Assembly: GCA_958403205.1 (NCBI GenBank)
Contig: CATXWM010000008.1
Location: 5,764 to 69,763 of the forward strand
DNA from: an uncultured Collinsella sp.
GTDB taxonomy: Bacteria > Actinomycetota > Coriobacteriia > Coriobacteriales > Coriobacteriaceae
Length of the DNA stretch: 64,000 nucleotides
Direction: 5' to 3'
Shown here: piece after piece, positions 17,827-25,950 of the stretch
Position numbering within the stretch: the stretch's first letter is position 1
Layout of the letters: every line of letters starts with the position of its first letter
Notes under the pieces: generated by a model
Database searches by the model: none
The model's input: the letters and a program-made list of their open reading frames with translations, nothing else
Told to the model about the DNA's origin: nothing
Translations under genes and position numbers: made by a program

Positions 17827-17866
17827 AGCCCCTCGAAAGCCTCGCTGCTTTCGAGGGGCTTTCGTT
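17827..17866 (+). terminator. Intrinsic terminator after yitT-like gene
   Basis: A perfect 14-bp stem (AGCCCCTCGAAAGC at 17827-17840, GCTTTCGAGGGGCT at 17847-17860) is followed by TTCGTTTT. Confidence 0.85.
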
Positions 17867-17868
17867 TT

Positions 17869-17912
17869 CCCAGATAAAACCTACCAAAATGAAGCTGTCG
17901 CTTTTTGGTAGG
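17869..17912 (+). repeat. 33-bp repeat family, copy 3 (diverged)
   Basis: CCCAGATAAAACCTACCAAA matches copy 1 at 15883, and the following 13 bases show three changes. It again folds with TTTTTGGTAGG into a short hairpin. It lies between the yitT-like terminator and the next GntR gene. Confidence 0.7.
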
Positions 17913-17954
17913 GAGGGTGTATCGTTTTATCATTATGAGGTAACATGAAACTAG

Positions 17955-17962
17955 ACGTTATA
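17955..17962. promoter_or_regulatory. ACGTTATA box before GntR gene
   Basis: ACGTTATA at 17955-17962 is followed by TACGTATTAG. It is the same 8-mer seen before the PTS operon (11963) and, inverted, before the EamA gene (10687). It lies 43 bases before the GntR start, consistent with autoregulation. Confidence 0.45.
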
Positions 17963-18004
17963 TACGTATTAGTTATTTCGATATTTCGATAAGAGTGATC
18001 AGAT

Positions 18005-18724
18005 ATGCCCGCGCCCAAAAATGCACCGCTTTACCAGCAGATTTACGACGAGATCAAGGATGCGATCGAGAAAGGTGTTTATGCACCCAAGGAGCGTATT
18101 CCGTCCGAGCTTGAGCTAGCCGAGCAGTACGACGTGAGCCGCATTACGGTGCGCCGCGCCGTCGAGGAGCTGTGCTCCGATGGCTACCTGGTTAAGCAGC
18201 AGGGCCGTGGTACCTTTGTCTCCACGCCGCACATCAATCGTCAGTTCCACGCTTCGACGCTGCAGACGTTTACCGCGCTGTGTGCCAGCAACGGCATGAA
18301 GGCGGGCGCGCATGTGGTCGATCGCCAGATTGTGCCGGCACGTCAAAACGAGATGGAGTTCTTTGGCCTGCAGAAGGACGCGCTGCTGCTGCATATTAAG
18401 CGCGTGCGTACAGCCGACGGCGAGCCCATCTTTGAGGAGAACATCTTTGTGCCGTTTGACGCCTACCGTGAGCTGTTGACGGCCGATCTTGAGGACAAGT
18501 CGATTTTTGCCGAGGTCGAGCGTGTTGGCGGAACGCCGATTGTCTCGGTTGGCTACCGCACGGTCGAGGCCGTTCGTGCCAATACCGAGCAGGCAGCCGA
18601 GTTGGGCATTGCTCCGCACGATCCGCTGCTCAACCTGCGTGCCAGCTTTACCGGTCCCAATGGCGAGCCGGTCCTGATGGGTAAGCAGTACTACGTGGGA
18701 TCGCGCTACGTTATGGTCATGTAG
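18005..18724 (+). CDS. GntR-family regulator, HutC/UTRA type
   Basis: A 239-residue repressor-type protein. The winged-helix domain (RIPSELELAEQYDVSRITVRR, then LVKQQGRGTFVS) covers residues 1-75 and a UTRA domain residues ~90-235. It lies downstream of the PTS/SIS/HAD/YitT block. The ACGTTATA box before it also precedes the PTS operon and the EamA gene, so it is the best candidate regulator of the PTS. A strong 3' structured repeat starts 7 bases after the stop. The effector, likely a sugar-amine phosphate, is inferred. Confidence 0.9.
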   Translation: MPAPKNAPLYQQIYDEIKDAIEKGVYAPKERIPSELELAEQYDVSRITVRRAVEELCSDGYLVKQQGRGTFVSTPHINRQFHASTLQTFTALCASNGMKAGAHVVDRQIVPARQNEMEFFGLQKDALLLHIKRVRTADGEPIFEENIFVPFDAYRELLTADLEDKSIFAEVERVGGTPIVSVGYRTVEAVRANTEQAAELGIAPHDPLLNLRASFTGPNGEPVLMGKQYYVGSRYVMVM

Positions 18725-18730
18725 CTCTAG

Positions 18731-18940
18731 TTGCGCGGTTTTCCAAACCGCGCAACGGCTCGACGCTGCGCCTTTGGTTCCGCCGTTCTAACGAACGGCG
18801 GACCGGTCGACGCTGCAAACGCCCCTAAGCGGCAATCTGACGTTCAATCGTCGGTCGCGTACCGAAGTACGCTTCCCTCCTCTTTCACGTCACCTTGCTC
18901 GCTTAGGGGCGTTTTCGCTGACCTATGCTCAACCAGCGAC
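18731..18940 (+). repeat. Structured 3'-end repeat, copy 2 (longest)
   Basis: The first hairpin is TTGCGCGGTTT (18731-18741) with AAACCGCGCAA (18745-18755). A second is CCGCCGTT with AACGGCGG near 18780-18801; each is followed by TCGACGCTGC. The main stem is AAACGCCCCTAAGCG (18817-18831) with CGCTTAGGGGCGTTT (18900-18914). Inside lie GACGT with ACGTC and GCGTAC-CGAA-GTACGC (18857-18872). Confidence 0.8.
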
Positions 18941-18945
18941 GTTTT

Positions 18946-18987
18946 CACGCTCATCCGGAAAGTGTCCAAAAATCCACGCTCGTCCGC
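18946..18987. repeat. Copy of the GTCCAAAAATCCACGCTC repeat
   Basis: CACGCTCATCCGG and GTCCAAAAATCCACGCTCGT occur here in tandem. The same unit, as its inverse, is repeated before the AlbA_2 gene at 29230-29302 and 29360-29382. Confidence 0.6.
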
Positions 18988-19043
18988 TTTAGACCGTATT
19001 GCCCGTGGCCGTCAGCCGTGCGACGCTGGTCCGCATAGCGGCG

Positions 19044-19049
19044 TATAAT
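19044..19049 (+). promoter_or_regulatory. -10 box of recQ
   Basis: TATAAT at 19044-19049 lies 31 bases before the recQ start. No good -35 is visible at the usual spacing. Confidence 0.45.
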
Positions 19050-19080
19050 CGGCGGCAGATGACTTGAACGTTAGGAAACC

Positions 19081-21063
19081 ATGACCGATAGCATGCAGCA
19101 GATGGCGCTCGACACGCTCGGCGCCTATTTTGGCTACACCTCGTTTCGCCCGGGACAGGACCGCATGGTCGATGCGATCCTTGCCGGTCGTGATGCGCTG
19201 GGTGTTATGCCCACGGGCGCCGGCAAGTCCATTTGCTACCAGGTGCCCGCGCTCATGCTGCCCGGCATCACCTTTGTGGTGAGTCCGCTGCTGTCGCTTA
19301 TGGAGGACCAGACCCGTGCGTTGCTCGCGGCGGGTGCGCGACCCAGCTATCTCAACTCCAGCCTTACTCCGGCCCAGCAAAACACCGTGCTCAAGCGGGC
19401 GCGCGAGGGCCGCTACCAGCTTATGTACGTGGCGCCCGAGCGCTTGCTCGAGCCGCGTTTTTTGGCCTTTGCGCGGGAGGCCGCGGCGGACGGCGGCATT
19501 GGCGTGCCGCTCGTGGCCATTGACGAGGCCCACTGCGTGAGCCAATGGGGTCAGGATTTCCGCCCCGCCTACCTGCAGATTCGCGAGTTCATCGATTCCC
19601 TGCCGCAGCGCCCCATCGTGGCGGCCTTTACCGCTACGGCGACCGAGTGCGTGCGCGCGGATATTCAGCAGATGCTCGGCCTGCAAAACCCCGCGACGGT
19701 GGTGACGGGCTTCGATCGCAAGAACCTCTACTTTGGCTGCGAGGAGATGGGCGACAAGGCCAAGGCCGCGTGGGTGCGTGACTACGTGATCGCGCATTCG
19801 AGCGAGAGCGGCATCGTGTATTGCTCGACCCGCAAGACGGTCGATGCGCTGGCAGGCGAGCTTGCCGAGGCACTGGGCCCCAGCGGCATTCGCGTTGGCC
19901 GCTACCATGCCGGCATGGGCAACGACGCCCGCCGGCAAAGCCAGCGCGCCTTTATCGACGACGATATCCAGGTGATGGTTGCCACCAACGCCTTTGGTAT
20001 GGGCATCGACAAGCCCAACGTGCGCTACGTGATCCACAACAACGTGCCCGAGAGCATCGAGGCCTACTACCAGGAGGCGGGTCGAGCCGGCCGCGATGGC
20101 GACCCGGCCAGCTGCCACCTGCTGTGGAACGGCAACGATTTTCGCATGCGTCGCTTTCTGATCGACCGCGGCGATGCTGCCGATGAGGCGCTCGACGACG
20201 AGCAGCGCGCATGGGCGCTCCAGAACCGCTACCGCCTGCTCAGCCAGATGGAGGGCTACTGCAATACTACCGGCTGCCTGCGCGAATACATGCTGCGCTA
20301 CTTTGGCGACGAGGCCGCGGCCGAGCATGCTGCTGCGGCTGGTGCGGGCGCCACCGCCACGGATGACGCCGAGGGCTGCGGCAACTGCAGCAACTGCCTC
20401 ACGCAGTTCGAGGTCGAGGACGTCACCGATATGGCCCGCGCCGCCGTGCGCTACGTGGCCGCGCGACCCATGCGCTTTGGCAAGTCGCTGATCGCCGACG
20501 TGCTCCACGGCGGCAACACCGAGCGCATTCGCCAGATGCATCTGGACGAGGACCGCGGCTACGGCGAGCTGTCGAGCGAATCGGTCGGGCGCATCAAGGA
20601 CATCATCGGCCAGCTGTGCGGCCGCGGTTATCTGGCCACCTCGCAGGGGCAGTACCCGGTCGTGGGGCTGGGTCCGCGTGCCGTCGAGGTCGAGGATGAG
20701 GCGTTCGCCTTTACCGTTAAGCGTCGTGCGTCCAAGCGCAAGGCCTCGGCCCGCGCCCGCCGCGCCGTCGATCTGCTGCGCGAGGAGGCCGAGCTGGATC
20801 AGCGCCCGCGTGTTGGCGACGATGCCGAGCTGTTCGAGCGCCTGCGTGCCCTCCGCAAGGAGATCTCGACGGAGCTGGAGATGGCGCCGTACATGGTCTT
20901 TTCCGACAAGGCCCTGCGCGGCCTGTGCCGCCTACGCCCACAGACGCGCGACGAGCTTATCCAGGTCAACGGCATCGGCGAGAAAAAGGCCGACGCCTTT
21001 GGCGAGCAGTTTATGGCGGCGATTGAAGAGTTTGAGTCCGAGCATGCACGGAATGGAGCATAA
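19081..21063 (+). CDS. recQ: ATP-dependent DNA helicase RecQ
   Basis: A 660-residue 3'-5' DNA helicase for recombination and fork repair. Helicase motifs include GVMPTGAGKSICYQVP (Walker A, about residue 46), VAIDEAHCVSQWG (DEAH, about 149) with the RecQ aromatic-rich loop, and motif VI QEAGRAGRDG. The RQC zinc site uses Cys in YCNTTGCLREY and CGNCSNC (about 433). A winged helix and a C-terminal HRDC domain (about 575-650, with LCRLRPQTRDELIQVNGIGE) complete the full-length architecture. It is followed 2 bases later by a GntR gene, so the two may be translationally linked. Confidence 0.96.
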   Translation: MTDSMQQMALDTLGAYFGYTSFRPGQDRMVDAILAGRDALGVMPTGAGKSICYQVPALMLPGITFVVSPLLSLMEDQTRALLAAGARPSYLNSSLTPAQQNTVLKRAREGRYQLMYVAPERLLEPRFLAFAREAAADGGIGVPLVAIDEAHCVSQWGQDFRPAYLQIREFIDSLPQRPIVAAFTATATECVRADIQQMLGLQNPATVVTGFDRKNLYFGCEEMGDKAKAAWVRDYVIAHSSESGIVYCSTRKTVDALAGELAEALGPSGIRVGRYHAGMGNDARRQSQRAFIDDDIQVMVATNAFGMGIDKPNVRYVIHNNVPESIEAYYQEAGRAGRDGDPASCHLLWNGNDFRMRRFLIDRGDAADEALDDEQRAWALQNRYRLLSQMEGYCNTTGCLREYMLRYFGDEAAAEHAAAAGAGATATDDAEGCGNCSNCLTQFEVEDVTDMARAAVRYVAARPMRFGKSLIADVLHGGNTERIRQMHLDEDRGYGELSSESVGRIKDIIGQLCGRGYLATSQGQYPVVGLGPRAVEVEDEAFAFTVKRRASKRKASARARRAVDLLREEAELDQRPRVGDDAELFERLRALRKEISTELEMAPYMVFSDKALRGLCRLRPQTRDELIQVNGIGEKKADAFGEQFMAAIEEFESEHARNGA

Positions 21064-21065
21064 CG

Positions 21066-21821
21066 ATGGCATCCGATGATAAAACCGAGCGCACTGAGGT
21101 GTCCGCTGTGCCGCTGTACCAGCAGGTAATGGACGACCTAAAGGGCGAGATCGCGCGTGGCGTGTACGCATCCGGCTCGCGCATTCCTTCCGAGATGGAG
21201 CTCGCGAAGTACTACGGCGTGGGACGCATCACCGTGCGCCGCGCCATCGAGGAGCTGTCGCGCGCGGGGTATCTCAACCGCCAGCAGGGGAGGGGCACGT
21301 TCGTGTGCGCGCCCAAGCTCAAGCGCAAGATTGTCCAGAAGGGTGACGTTCAGAGCTTTTCCGAGGGTTGCGCTGCCAACGACATGGTGCCGGGTGCGCG
21401 CCTGGTATCGCGCACGGTGGTTGCGGCGACGCGCGAGGACGCGGCGTTCTTTGGCGTAGAGCCCGGCTGCGAGCTTATCGTGGTCGAGCGCGTGCGCACG
21501 GCCGACGGCATCCCCGTCATGCTCGAGAACAACGCCTTTGTGCTGGTTGACCATCCCTATCTGCAGACACTTGCCGATAAGGACCTCACCGATAACTCGA
21601 TCTTTGCGCTCGTTGCCGAGCATTCGGGCCGCGCACCGCTCAAGTCCGACCCTTGCACCGTGGAGATTGCGCTCGCCGATGCTCAGGCGGCCCCGCTGTT
21701 GGAGGTGCCGGTCGGCGAGCCGCTCTTCTATATGGAGGCGTACTTTACCGATGCGGACGATCGGCCCTTGCTGCTCGGACGCCAAAAGATCGTGGGCTCG
21801 CGCTACGTTTTCGACATCTAA
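21066..21821 (+). CDS. GntR-family regulator, HutC/UTRA type
   Basis: A 251-residue regulator with a winged helix (RIPSEMELAKYYGVGRITVRR, LNRQQGRGTFVC) and a UTRA domain. The start lies 2 bases after the recQ stop. The next gene is a SIS deglycase-like protein, and the spacer carries a 17-bp direct repeat. As with the other two GntR genes of the window, a local regulator sits beside a SIS gene. It is the third member of this repeated pairing. Confidence 0.9.
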   Translation: MASDDKTERTEVSAVPLYQQVMDDLKGEIARGVYASGSRIPSEMELAKYYGVGRITVRRAIEELSRAGYLNRQQGRGTFVCAPKLKRKIVQKGDVQSFSEGCAANDMVPGARLVSRTVVAATREDAAFFGVEPGCELIVVERVRTADGIPVMLENNAFVLVDHPYLQTLADKDLTDNSIFALVAEHSGRAPLKSDPCTVEIALADAQAAPLLEVPVGEPLFYMEAYFTDADDRPLLLGRQKIVGSRYVFDI

Positions 21822-21830
21822 CGTCCATAG

Positions 21831-21909
21831 ATAGAACAACATAGAACAAGTTTGGTGAAATGACTTCACGAGCGTCGTCGTGCGTGCTATAAATAGGACA
21901 ACATAGAAC
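21831..21909. promoter_or_regulatory. 17-bp direct repeat, candidate operators
   Basis: ATAGAACAACATAGAAC at 21831-21847 and ATAGGACAACATAGAAC at 21893-21909 differ by one base and are 62 bases apart. Each contains the 7-mer ATAGAAC (or ATAGGAC) twice in tandem. A TATAAA at about 21889 may be the -10 box, with the second site directly on it. Confidence 0.55.
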
Positions 21910-21965
21910 GACCGCAGGTACAAGCTGTCGTCGTTCAAAACCGCCACACAAGGAGGAACATCAGG

Positions 21966-22934
21966 ATGAACGCACATGATCTGGTTCAGGAAATCATCGA
22001 GCGCAAGGGTAAGATTGAGAATGTCTTTTGGATTGCTTGTGGCGGTTCGATGATTGACCTGATGCCGGCCAACGAGCTGCTCAAGCGCGAGGCCACCACG
22101 TTTACCTCGACGGTCTACACGGCACGCGAGTTTTGCCTGATGGCCCCCAAGAGCCTTGGCGAGAAGTCGCTCGTTATTGCCTGCAGCCACAGTGGCAACA
22201 CGCAGGAGGTCGTCGACGGTTGCGAGATGGCGCTGGCCGCTGGCGCCGAGGTCGTTGCTCTCACCGACTGCGAGGGCTCCAAGATCGATAACGGCAAGTG
22301 GACCACCTGGGTCTACCCCTGGGGCGAGGGCGTGCCGCAGGCCGAGGTGCCTCAGGGTATCGGCGCTCTGATCGCCGCCGAGCTGCTCGACCAGCAGGAA
22401 GGCTACGAGGCACTCGCTGACATGTACGAGGGTCTCAAGCAGATGGATGCGCTGCTGCCCGCTGCGCGCGAGAAGGTCAACGCCGAGCTGGGCACCCGCT
22501 TTGCCGAGCTCTGCCAGCAGCACAAGTTCTTCTATATCCTGGGCTCCGGACCCAACTTTAGCCAGACCTACGCCATGGCTATCTGCTCGCTCATGGAGAT
22601 GCAGTGGCAGCACTGCTGCTATATTCACTCCGGCGAGTACTTCCACGGCCCGTTCGAGGCCACCGAGCCCGGCGTGTTTTACTTTGTGCAGCTCGGATCG
22701 GGCGAGTGCCGCCCCATGGAGGAGCGCGCGCTGGCGTTCCTCAACACGCACACCGATACGGTCATGGTGCTCGACGCGCTCGAGTACGGCGTGGGCGAGG
22801 TGCCTGCCAGCGTGCGTTCGTTCCTGGAGCCGATCTTCTTCTACGCGATGAGCTGCGAGCTGCGCGCCGCGCGCGGAAAGGTGTTCGACCACAGCCCTGA
22901 GATTCGTCGCTACATGGGCATCGAGCAGTACTAG
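21966..22934 (+). CDS. SIS-domain sugar-amine 6-phosphate deglycase-like protein
   Basis: A 322-residue SIS protein, more distant from the other two in the window. It keeps VFWIACGGSMIDLMPANELL, VIACSHSGNTQEVV, the YFHGPFEAT motif, and a C-terminal RRYMGIEQY in place of RRYMWKL-Y. Its start follows AAGGAGGAACATCAGG. It has its own GntR gene upstream and no adjacent permease, so it may act on substrate brought in by the PTS at 12-14.6 kb. Its exact activity is inferred from family. Confidence 0.8.
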   Translation: MNAHDLVQEIIERKGKIENVFWIACGGSMIDLMPANELLKREATTFTSTVYTAREFCLMAPKSLGEKSLVIACSHSGNTQEVVDGCEMALAAGAEVVALTDCEGSKIDNGKWTTWVYPWGEGVPQAEVPQGIGALIAAELLDQQEGYEALADMYEGLKQMDALLPAAREKVNAELGTRFAELCQQHKFFYILGSGPNFSQTYAMAICSLMEMQWQHCCYIHSGEYFHGPFEATEPGVFYFVQLGSGECRPMEERALAFLNTHTDTVMVLDALEYGVGEVPASVRSFLEPIFFYAMSCELRAARGKVFDHSPEIRRYMGIEQY

Positions 22935-22985
22935 GTACCGGGAAAACCATTCACCTTCGATTTGCAAGTGAACAGCGTGCGTAAA

Positions 22986-23024
22986 AAGCGGGCCGCGCCG
23001 GTGAGTTTCCGGTGCGGCCCGCTT
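22986..23024. terminator. Bidirectional terminator between SIS gene and dehydrogenase
   Basis: AAGCGGGCCGC (22986-22996) pairs with GCGGCCCGCTT (23014-23024), and an inner CCGG/CCGG extends the stem. It sits between converging genes. Confidence 0.7.
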
Positions 23025-23065
23025 AGTATCGCGCATAGATTTGCAAGGTTGCGGCAGCCAGCGGC

Positions 23066-24043
23066 TTACTTGGCGTCGTAGGCCTCGGCATCCCACCAGT
23101 CGAGTTGGGCGATGTTGTCGCGGATGTGCTGGCAGCTCTTGTGGAAGCCTTCGAGCTCGTGCTCGGAAAGGTCGAGTGTGTAGACCTCCTCGACGCCCTC
23201 GGCACCGATCACGCACGGCAGGGAGGTGAAGATGCCCTCCTCGCCATACTGGCCGGTCATGAGCGTGGAGGCGGAAAGCACGGCGTGCTCGTTGTGCAGA
23301 ACGGCGGCGCAGACGCGCGCGGCGGAGTTGGCGACGGCGTACTCGGTGCACTGCTTGCCCTGGTAGGTTACGTAGCCGCCCTTGCGTGCAAGCTCCTCGA
23401 CCTCCATGTGGTCGAAGGCGTACTTGTCGGGGTTCTCGGCCTGAAGCTCGTTGAGGTTTTTGCCGGCGATGGTTGCGGCCTTAAAGGCGGCAAGCTGGCT
23501 AAAGCCGTGCTCGCCGATCATGTAGGCGTCGATGGACTTAGGGCTCACGCCGACCTTCTTGGAGATCTCGGTGCGCAGGCGGGCGGAGTCCAGGCCGCAG
23601 CCCGAGCCGATGATCTTCTTGGGATCGTAGCCGGTCAGATGCCACAGCTCGGTGCACACGACGTCGCAGGGGTTGGAGATGCTCACGAAGATGCCGTCAA
23701 AGCCGGCGTCGACGATGCGCTTGGCAAAGGTGCGGGCGGCGTCGGTGGTAAAGAACAGCTCGCCGTCGCGGTTGCCGGCGGCCAGCGCGACCTTGCCGGC
23801 GGCGTTGACGATGACGTCGCAGCAGGCAAGCTCCTCGTAGTGGTCGTAGCAGTTGACGATCTTGGTGTTGTACGGGACAAACGAAAGGGAGTCGCGCAGG
23901 TCCTGGACCTCGGACGTCACCTTGGCCTCGTTGATATCGCACAGGTACAGCTCATCGGCAATGCCCTGCATGAGCAGACTGTTGGCGACATGTGCTCCTA
24001 CGTGGCCCTGGCCGACCACACCGATCTTACGCGTCTGGTACAT
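23066..24043 (-). CDS. L-lactate/malate dehydrogenase-family enzyme
   Basis: A 325-residue NAD-dependent 2-hydroxyacid dehydrogenase of the LDH/MDH superfamily. Visible features are the Rossmann motif IGVVGQGHVGAHVANSL, NAD-ribose Asp in LYLCDI, the SISNPCDVV loop, RLRTEISKK, and the catalytic histidine in MIGEHGFSQ. It would interconvert a 2-oxoacid and its L-2-hydroxyacid during fermentation. The mobile-loop residues that decide lactate, malate or hydroxyisocaproate preference are not clear by eye. The ATG at 24043 follows GAAAGGATACATAT on the minus strand; longer in-frame extensions lack such a site. Confidence 0.87.
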   Translation of the reverse strand: MYQTRKIGVVGQGHVGAHVANSLLMQGIADELYLCDINEAKVTSEVQDLRDSLSFVPYNTKIVNCYDHYEELACCDVIVNAAGKVALAAGNRDGELFFTTDAARTFAKRIVDAGFDGIFVSISNPCDVVCTELWHLTGYDPKKIIGSGCGLDSARLRTEISKKVGVSPKSIDAYMIGEHGFSQLAAFKAATIAGKNLNELQAENPDKYAFDHMEVEELARKGGYVTYQGKQCTEYAVANSAARVCAAVLHNEHAVLSASTLMTGQYGEEGIFTSLPCVIGAEGVEEVYTLDLSEHELEGFHKSCQHIRDNIAQLDWWDAEAYDAK

Positions 24044-24253
24044 ATATGTATCCTTTCGGCCGAGTTTTTCGCGTCGAACCATTGTAACGTCCTGTTGCCA
24101 CTTTGCTAGGCTAAAGCGCCATAGATTTTTGGGCATGCCTTAATCTCTACTTTTGGAGCGATTTGGGCCGCTGACGGTATCGCTGGGCGATGTGCTCGCG
24201 CGGACGGGGCCGCTCGTTGTACCATAGCTGCAACTGACTCGTAAGGAGCATCC

Positions 24254-25180
24254 ATGCCCATTCGCATCCCCGACGCCCTCCCTGCCGCCGCGCAGCTCGA
24301 GAGCGAGAACATCTTTGTCATGACCGAGTACCGCGCGCTGCACCAGGACATCCGTCCGCTGCGCGTGCTCATCCTCAACCTCATGCCCACCAAGATTGCC
24401 ACCGAGACGCAGATCATGCGCAAACTCTCCAATACGCCGCTGCAGGTTGAGGTTGATCTGCTGCGCACCAAAACGCACGAGGCCACGCATGTGAGTGCCG
24501 GCCACCTGGAGACGTTCTACCGCACGTTCGACGACATCCGCGACATCCACTACGACGGCCTGATCATCACGGGCGCGCCCGTGGAGCAGATGCCGTTCGA
24601 GGAGGTCGACTACTGGCCCGAGCTCTGCCAGATCATGGATTGGTCCACCACGCACGTGCACTCTACGCTGCACATTTGTTGGGGCGCGCAGGCCGGTCTG
24701 TACCATCATTACGGTATCCAGAAGTACGACCTGCCGGCAAAGGCGAGCGGCGTGTTTGAGCATTATCTGGTGAAGCCGCAAAGTCCGCTGGTCCGCGGCT
24801 TTGACGACCGCTTCTATGCCGTACATTCGCGCAACACCGACGTGCGCCGCGAGGACGTGGAGGCCGAGCCGCAGCTTGAGGTCGTGGCCGTGTCCGACGA
24901 GGTGGGCCTGTACATCGTCAAGTCGACCGACAGCCGTCGCTTCTTTGTATTTGGTCACCCCGAGTACGATACCGACACGCTGCGCCTGGAGTACGAGCGC
25001 GACGTGAAGCGCGGGCTCAACCCGGAGGTGCCGGCGCACTACTTCCCAGGTGATGACCCCACCGCCGAGCCGCGCAACGTCTGGCGCAGCCAGGCTCAGT
25101 TGCTCTACACCAACTGGCTCAACTACTACGTCTACCAGACCACGCCCTACGACCTGGCCCGCGCCGGCGAGGAGCACTAG
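24254..25180 (+). CDS. metA: Homoserine O-acetyltransferase, MetA type
   Basis: First committed step of methionine synthesis: acylation of homoserine. The 308-residue protein shows the MetA fold signatures: LNLMPTKIATETQ, the nucleophile Cys142 in HICWGAQAGLY, and the later His-containing VHSRNTDVRREDV and FGHPEYDTDTL segments. Residue 111 is Glu (APVEQMPFEEV); published work on this family links Glu at this site to acetyl-CoA use and Gly to succinyl-CoA use, so acetylation is predicted. The start follows AAGGAGCATCC. The upstream spacer shows no evident S-box. Confidence 0.93.
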   Translation: MPIRIPDALPAAAQLESENIFVMTEYRALHQDIRPLRVLILNLMPTKIATETQIMRKLSNTPLQVEVDLLRTKTHEATHVSAGHLETFYRTFDDIRDIHYDGLIITGAPVEQMPFEEVDYWPELCQIMDWSTTHVHSTLHICWGAQAGLYHHYGIQKYDLPAKASGVFEHYLVKPQSPLVRGFDDRFYAVHSRNTDVRREDVEAEPQLEVVAVSDEVGLYIVKSTDSRRFFVFGHPEYDTDTLRLEYERDVKRGLNPEVPAHYFPGDDPTAEPRNVWRSQAQLLYTNWLNYYVYQTTPYDLARAGEEH

Positions 25181-25222
25181 GCTGCGATGGTACTGCTGTA
25201 GCCGTGGCTGATGTGGCGGCGA

Positions 25223-25819
25223 TTAGGCGCTGATGATGTGGGGTAGCGGCAGGTCGTGAGCGTCGGTGGGAACGCGGTCGACACGCTGCTCGTCAAAGGC
25301 GATGCCGATGATTTGGCATGCGGGCGAGAGCATGGGCAGATAGCGGTCATAGCAACCGCCGCCGTAGCCCAGGCGCGCGCCGGTTTGGTCGAAGGCCACG
25401 AGCGGCACGACGATCATGTCGAGAGCTTCGGCAGGCACGATAGGGAAGCGGCCGCTGTCGATGTCCATGGCCGCGAAAGCCCGTGTGGGGTGGGCGATAA
25501 ACGGAGCCGCGGACGCATCGTCGGCGGCAACTGCCCGCATACACATGCGCTGGCCACAAGCTGCAGCGTCTGTTGCCGAGAGCATGCACGGATAGGCCAC
25601 GCGCCAGCCACGTTTGGCGGCAGCTGCGGCAAACGCGGCTGAGTCGACTTCGGAACCCATCGCGGCATAGACGGCAACGGTGTGCGGTGCCGCGGGATCC
25701 GAGCGACCCAGTCGCTCAACAAGCCGCGCACAGATAACGGCAGACTTCGCCGCCCGCACATCCAAATGAATCGCATCGCGCCGGGCAATCACCGCTCGCC
25801 GCAATTTAGCCTTGTCCAT
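25223..25819 (-). CDS. 5-formyltetrahydrofolate cyclo-ligase
   Basis: A 198-residue enzyme that converts 5-formyl-THF to 5,10-methenyl-THF with ATP. Family marks are the basic N-terminus DKAKLRRAVIARRDA, AVYAAMGSEVDS, and the phosphate-binding ARLGYGGGCYDRYLPML near the C-terminus. The start at 25819 follows AAAGGAGGTTGGG on the minus strand; a longer in-frame start at 25846 would bypass it. It stands alone and converges on metA. Confidence 0.9.
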   Translation of the reverse strand: MDKAKLRRAVIARRDAIHLDVRAAKSAVICARLVERLGRSDPAAPHTVAVYAAMGSEVDSAAFAAAAAKRGWRVAYPCMLSATDAAACGQRMCMRAVAADDASAAPFIAHPTRAFAAMDIDSGRFPIVPAEALDMIVVPLVAFDQTGARLGYGGGCYDRYLPMLSPACQIIGIAFDEQRVDRVPTDAHDLPLPHIISA

Positions 25820-25849
25820 CCCAACCTCCTTTAGCAAACCTGCCAAAAA

Positions 25850-25882
25850 GGGACAGGTTTATTTTGGCAGGTTTTATCTGGG
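25850..25882 (-). repeat. 33-bp repeat family, copy 4
   Basis: This is identical to the copy at 16571-16603 (begins GGGACAGGTTTATTTTGG). With the preceding ACCTGCCAAAAA at 25838-25849 it forms the same short hairpin. It lies upstream of the cyclo-ligase gene. Confidence 0.75.
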
Positions 25883-25896
25883 CAAACAGCAAAACA

Positions 25897-25927
25897 ACCA
25901 CGAAGGGGATACATGCACCTTCGTGGT
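25897..25927. repeat. ACCACGAAGG hairpin
   Basis: ACCACGAAGG (25897-25906) pairs with CCTTCGTGGT (25918-25927). The same stem forms the terminator at 8351-8391. Confidence 0.6.
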
Positions 25928-25950
25928 GGTCTGTGTTGTGATGGGTGTCT

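Noticed and set aside
21138..23351. Minus-strand frame of about 740 codons across the GntR and SIS genes
   Set aside because: Antisense to two clear genes with intact domain motifs; composition is shadow-like.
24137..24253. S-box or other methionine riboswitch before metA
   Set aside because: The spacer is too short and lacks the conserved stems; no supporting motif was found.
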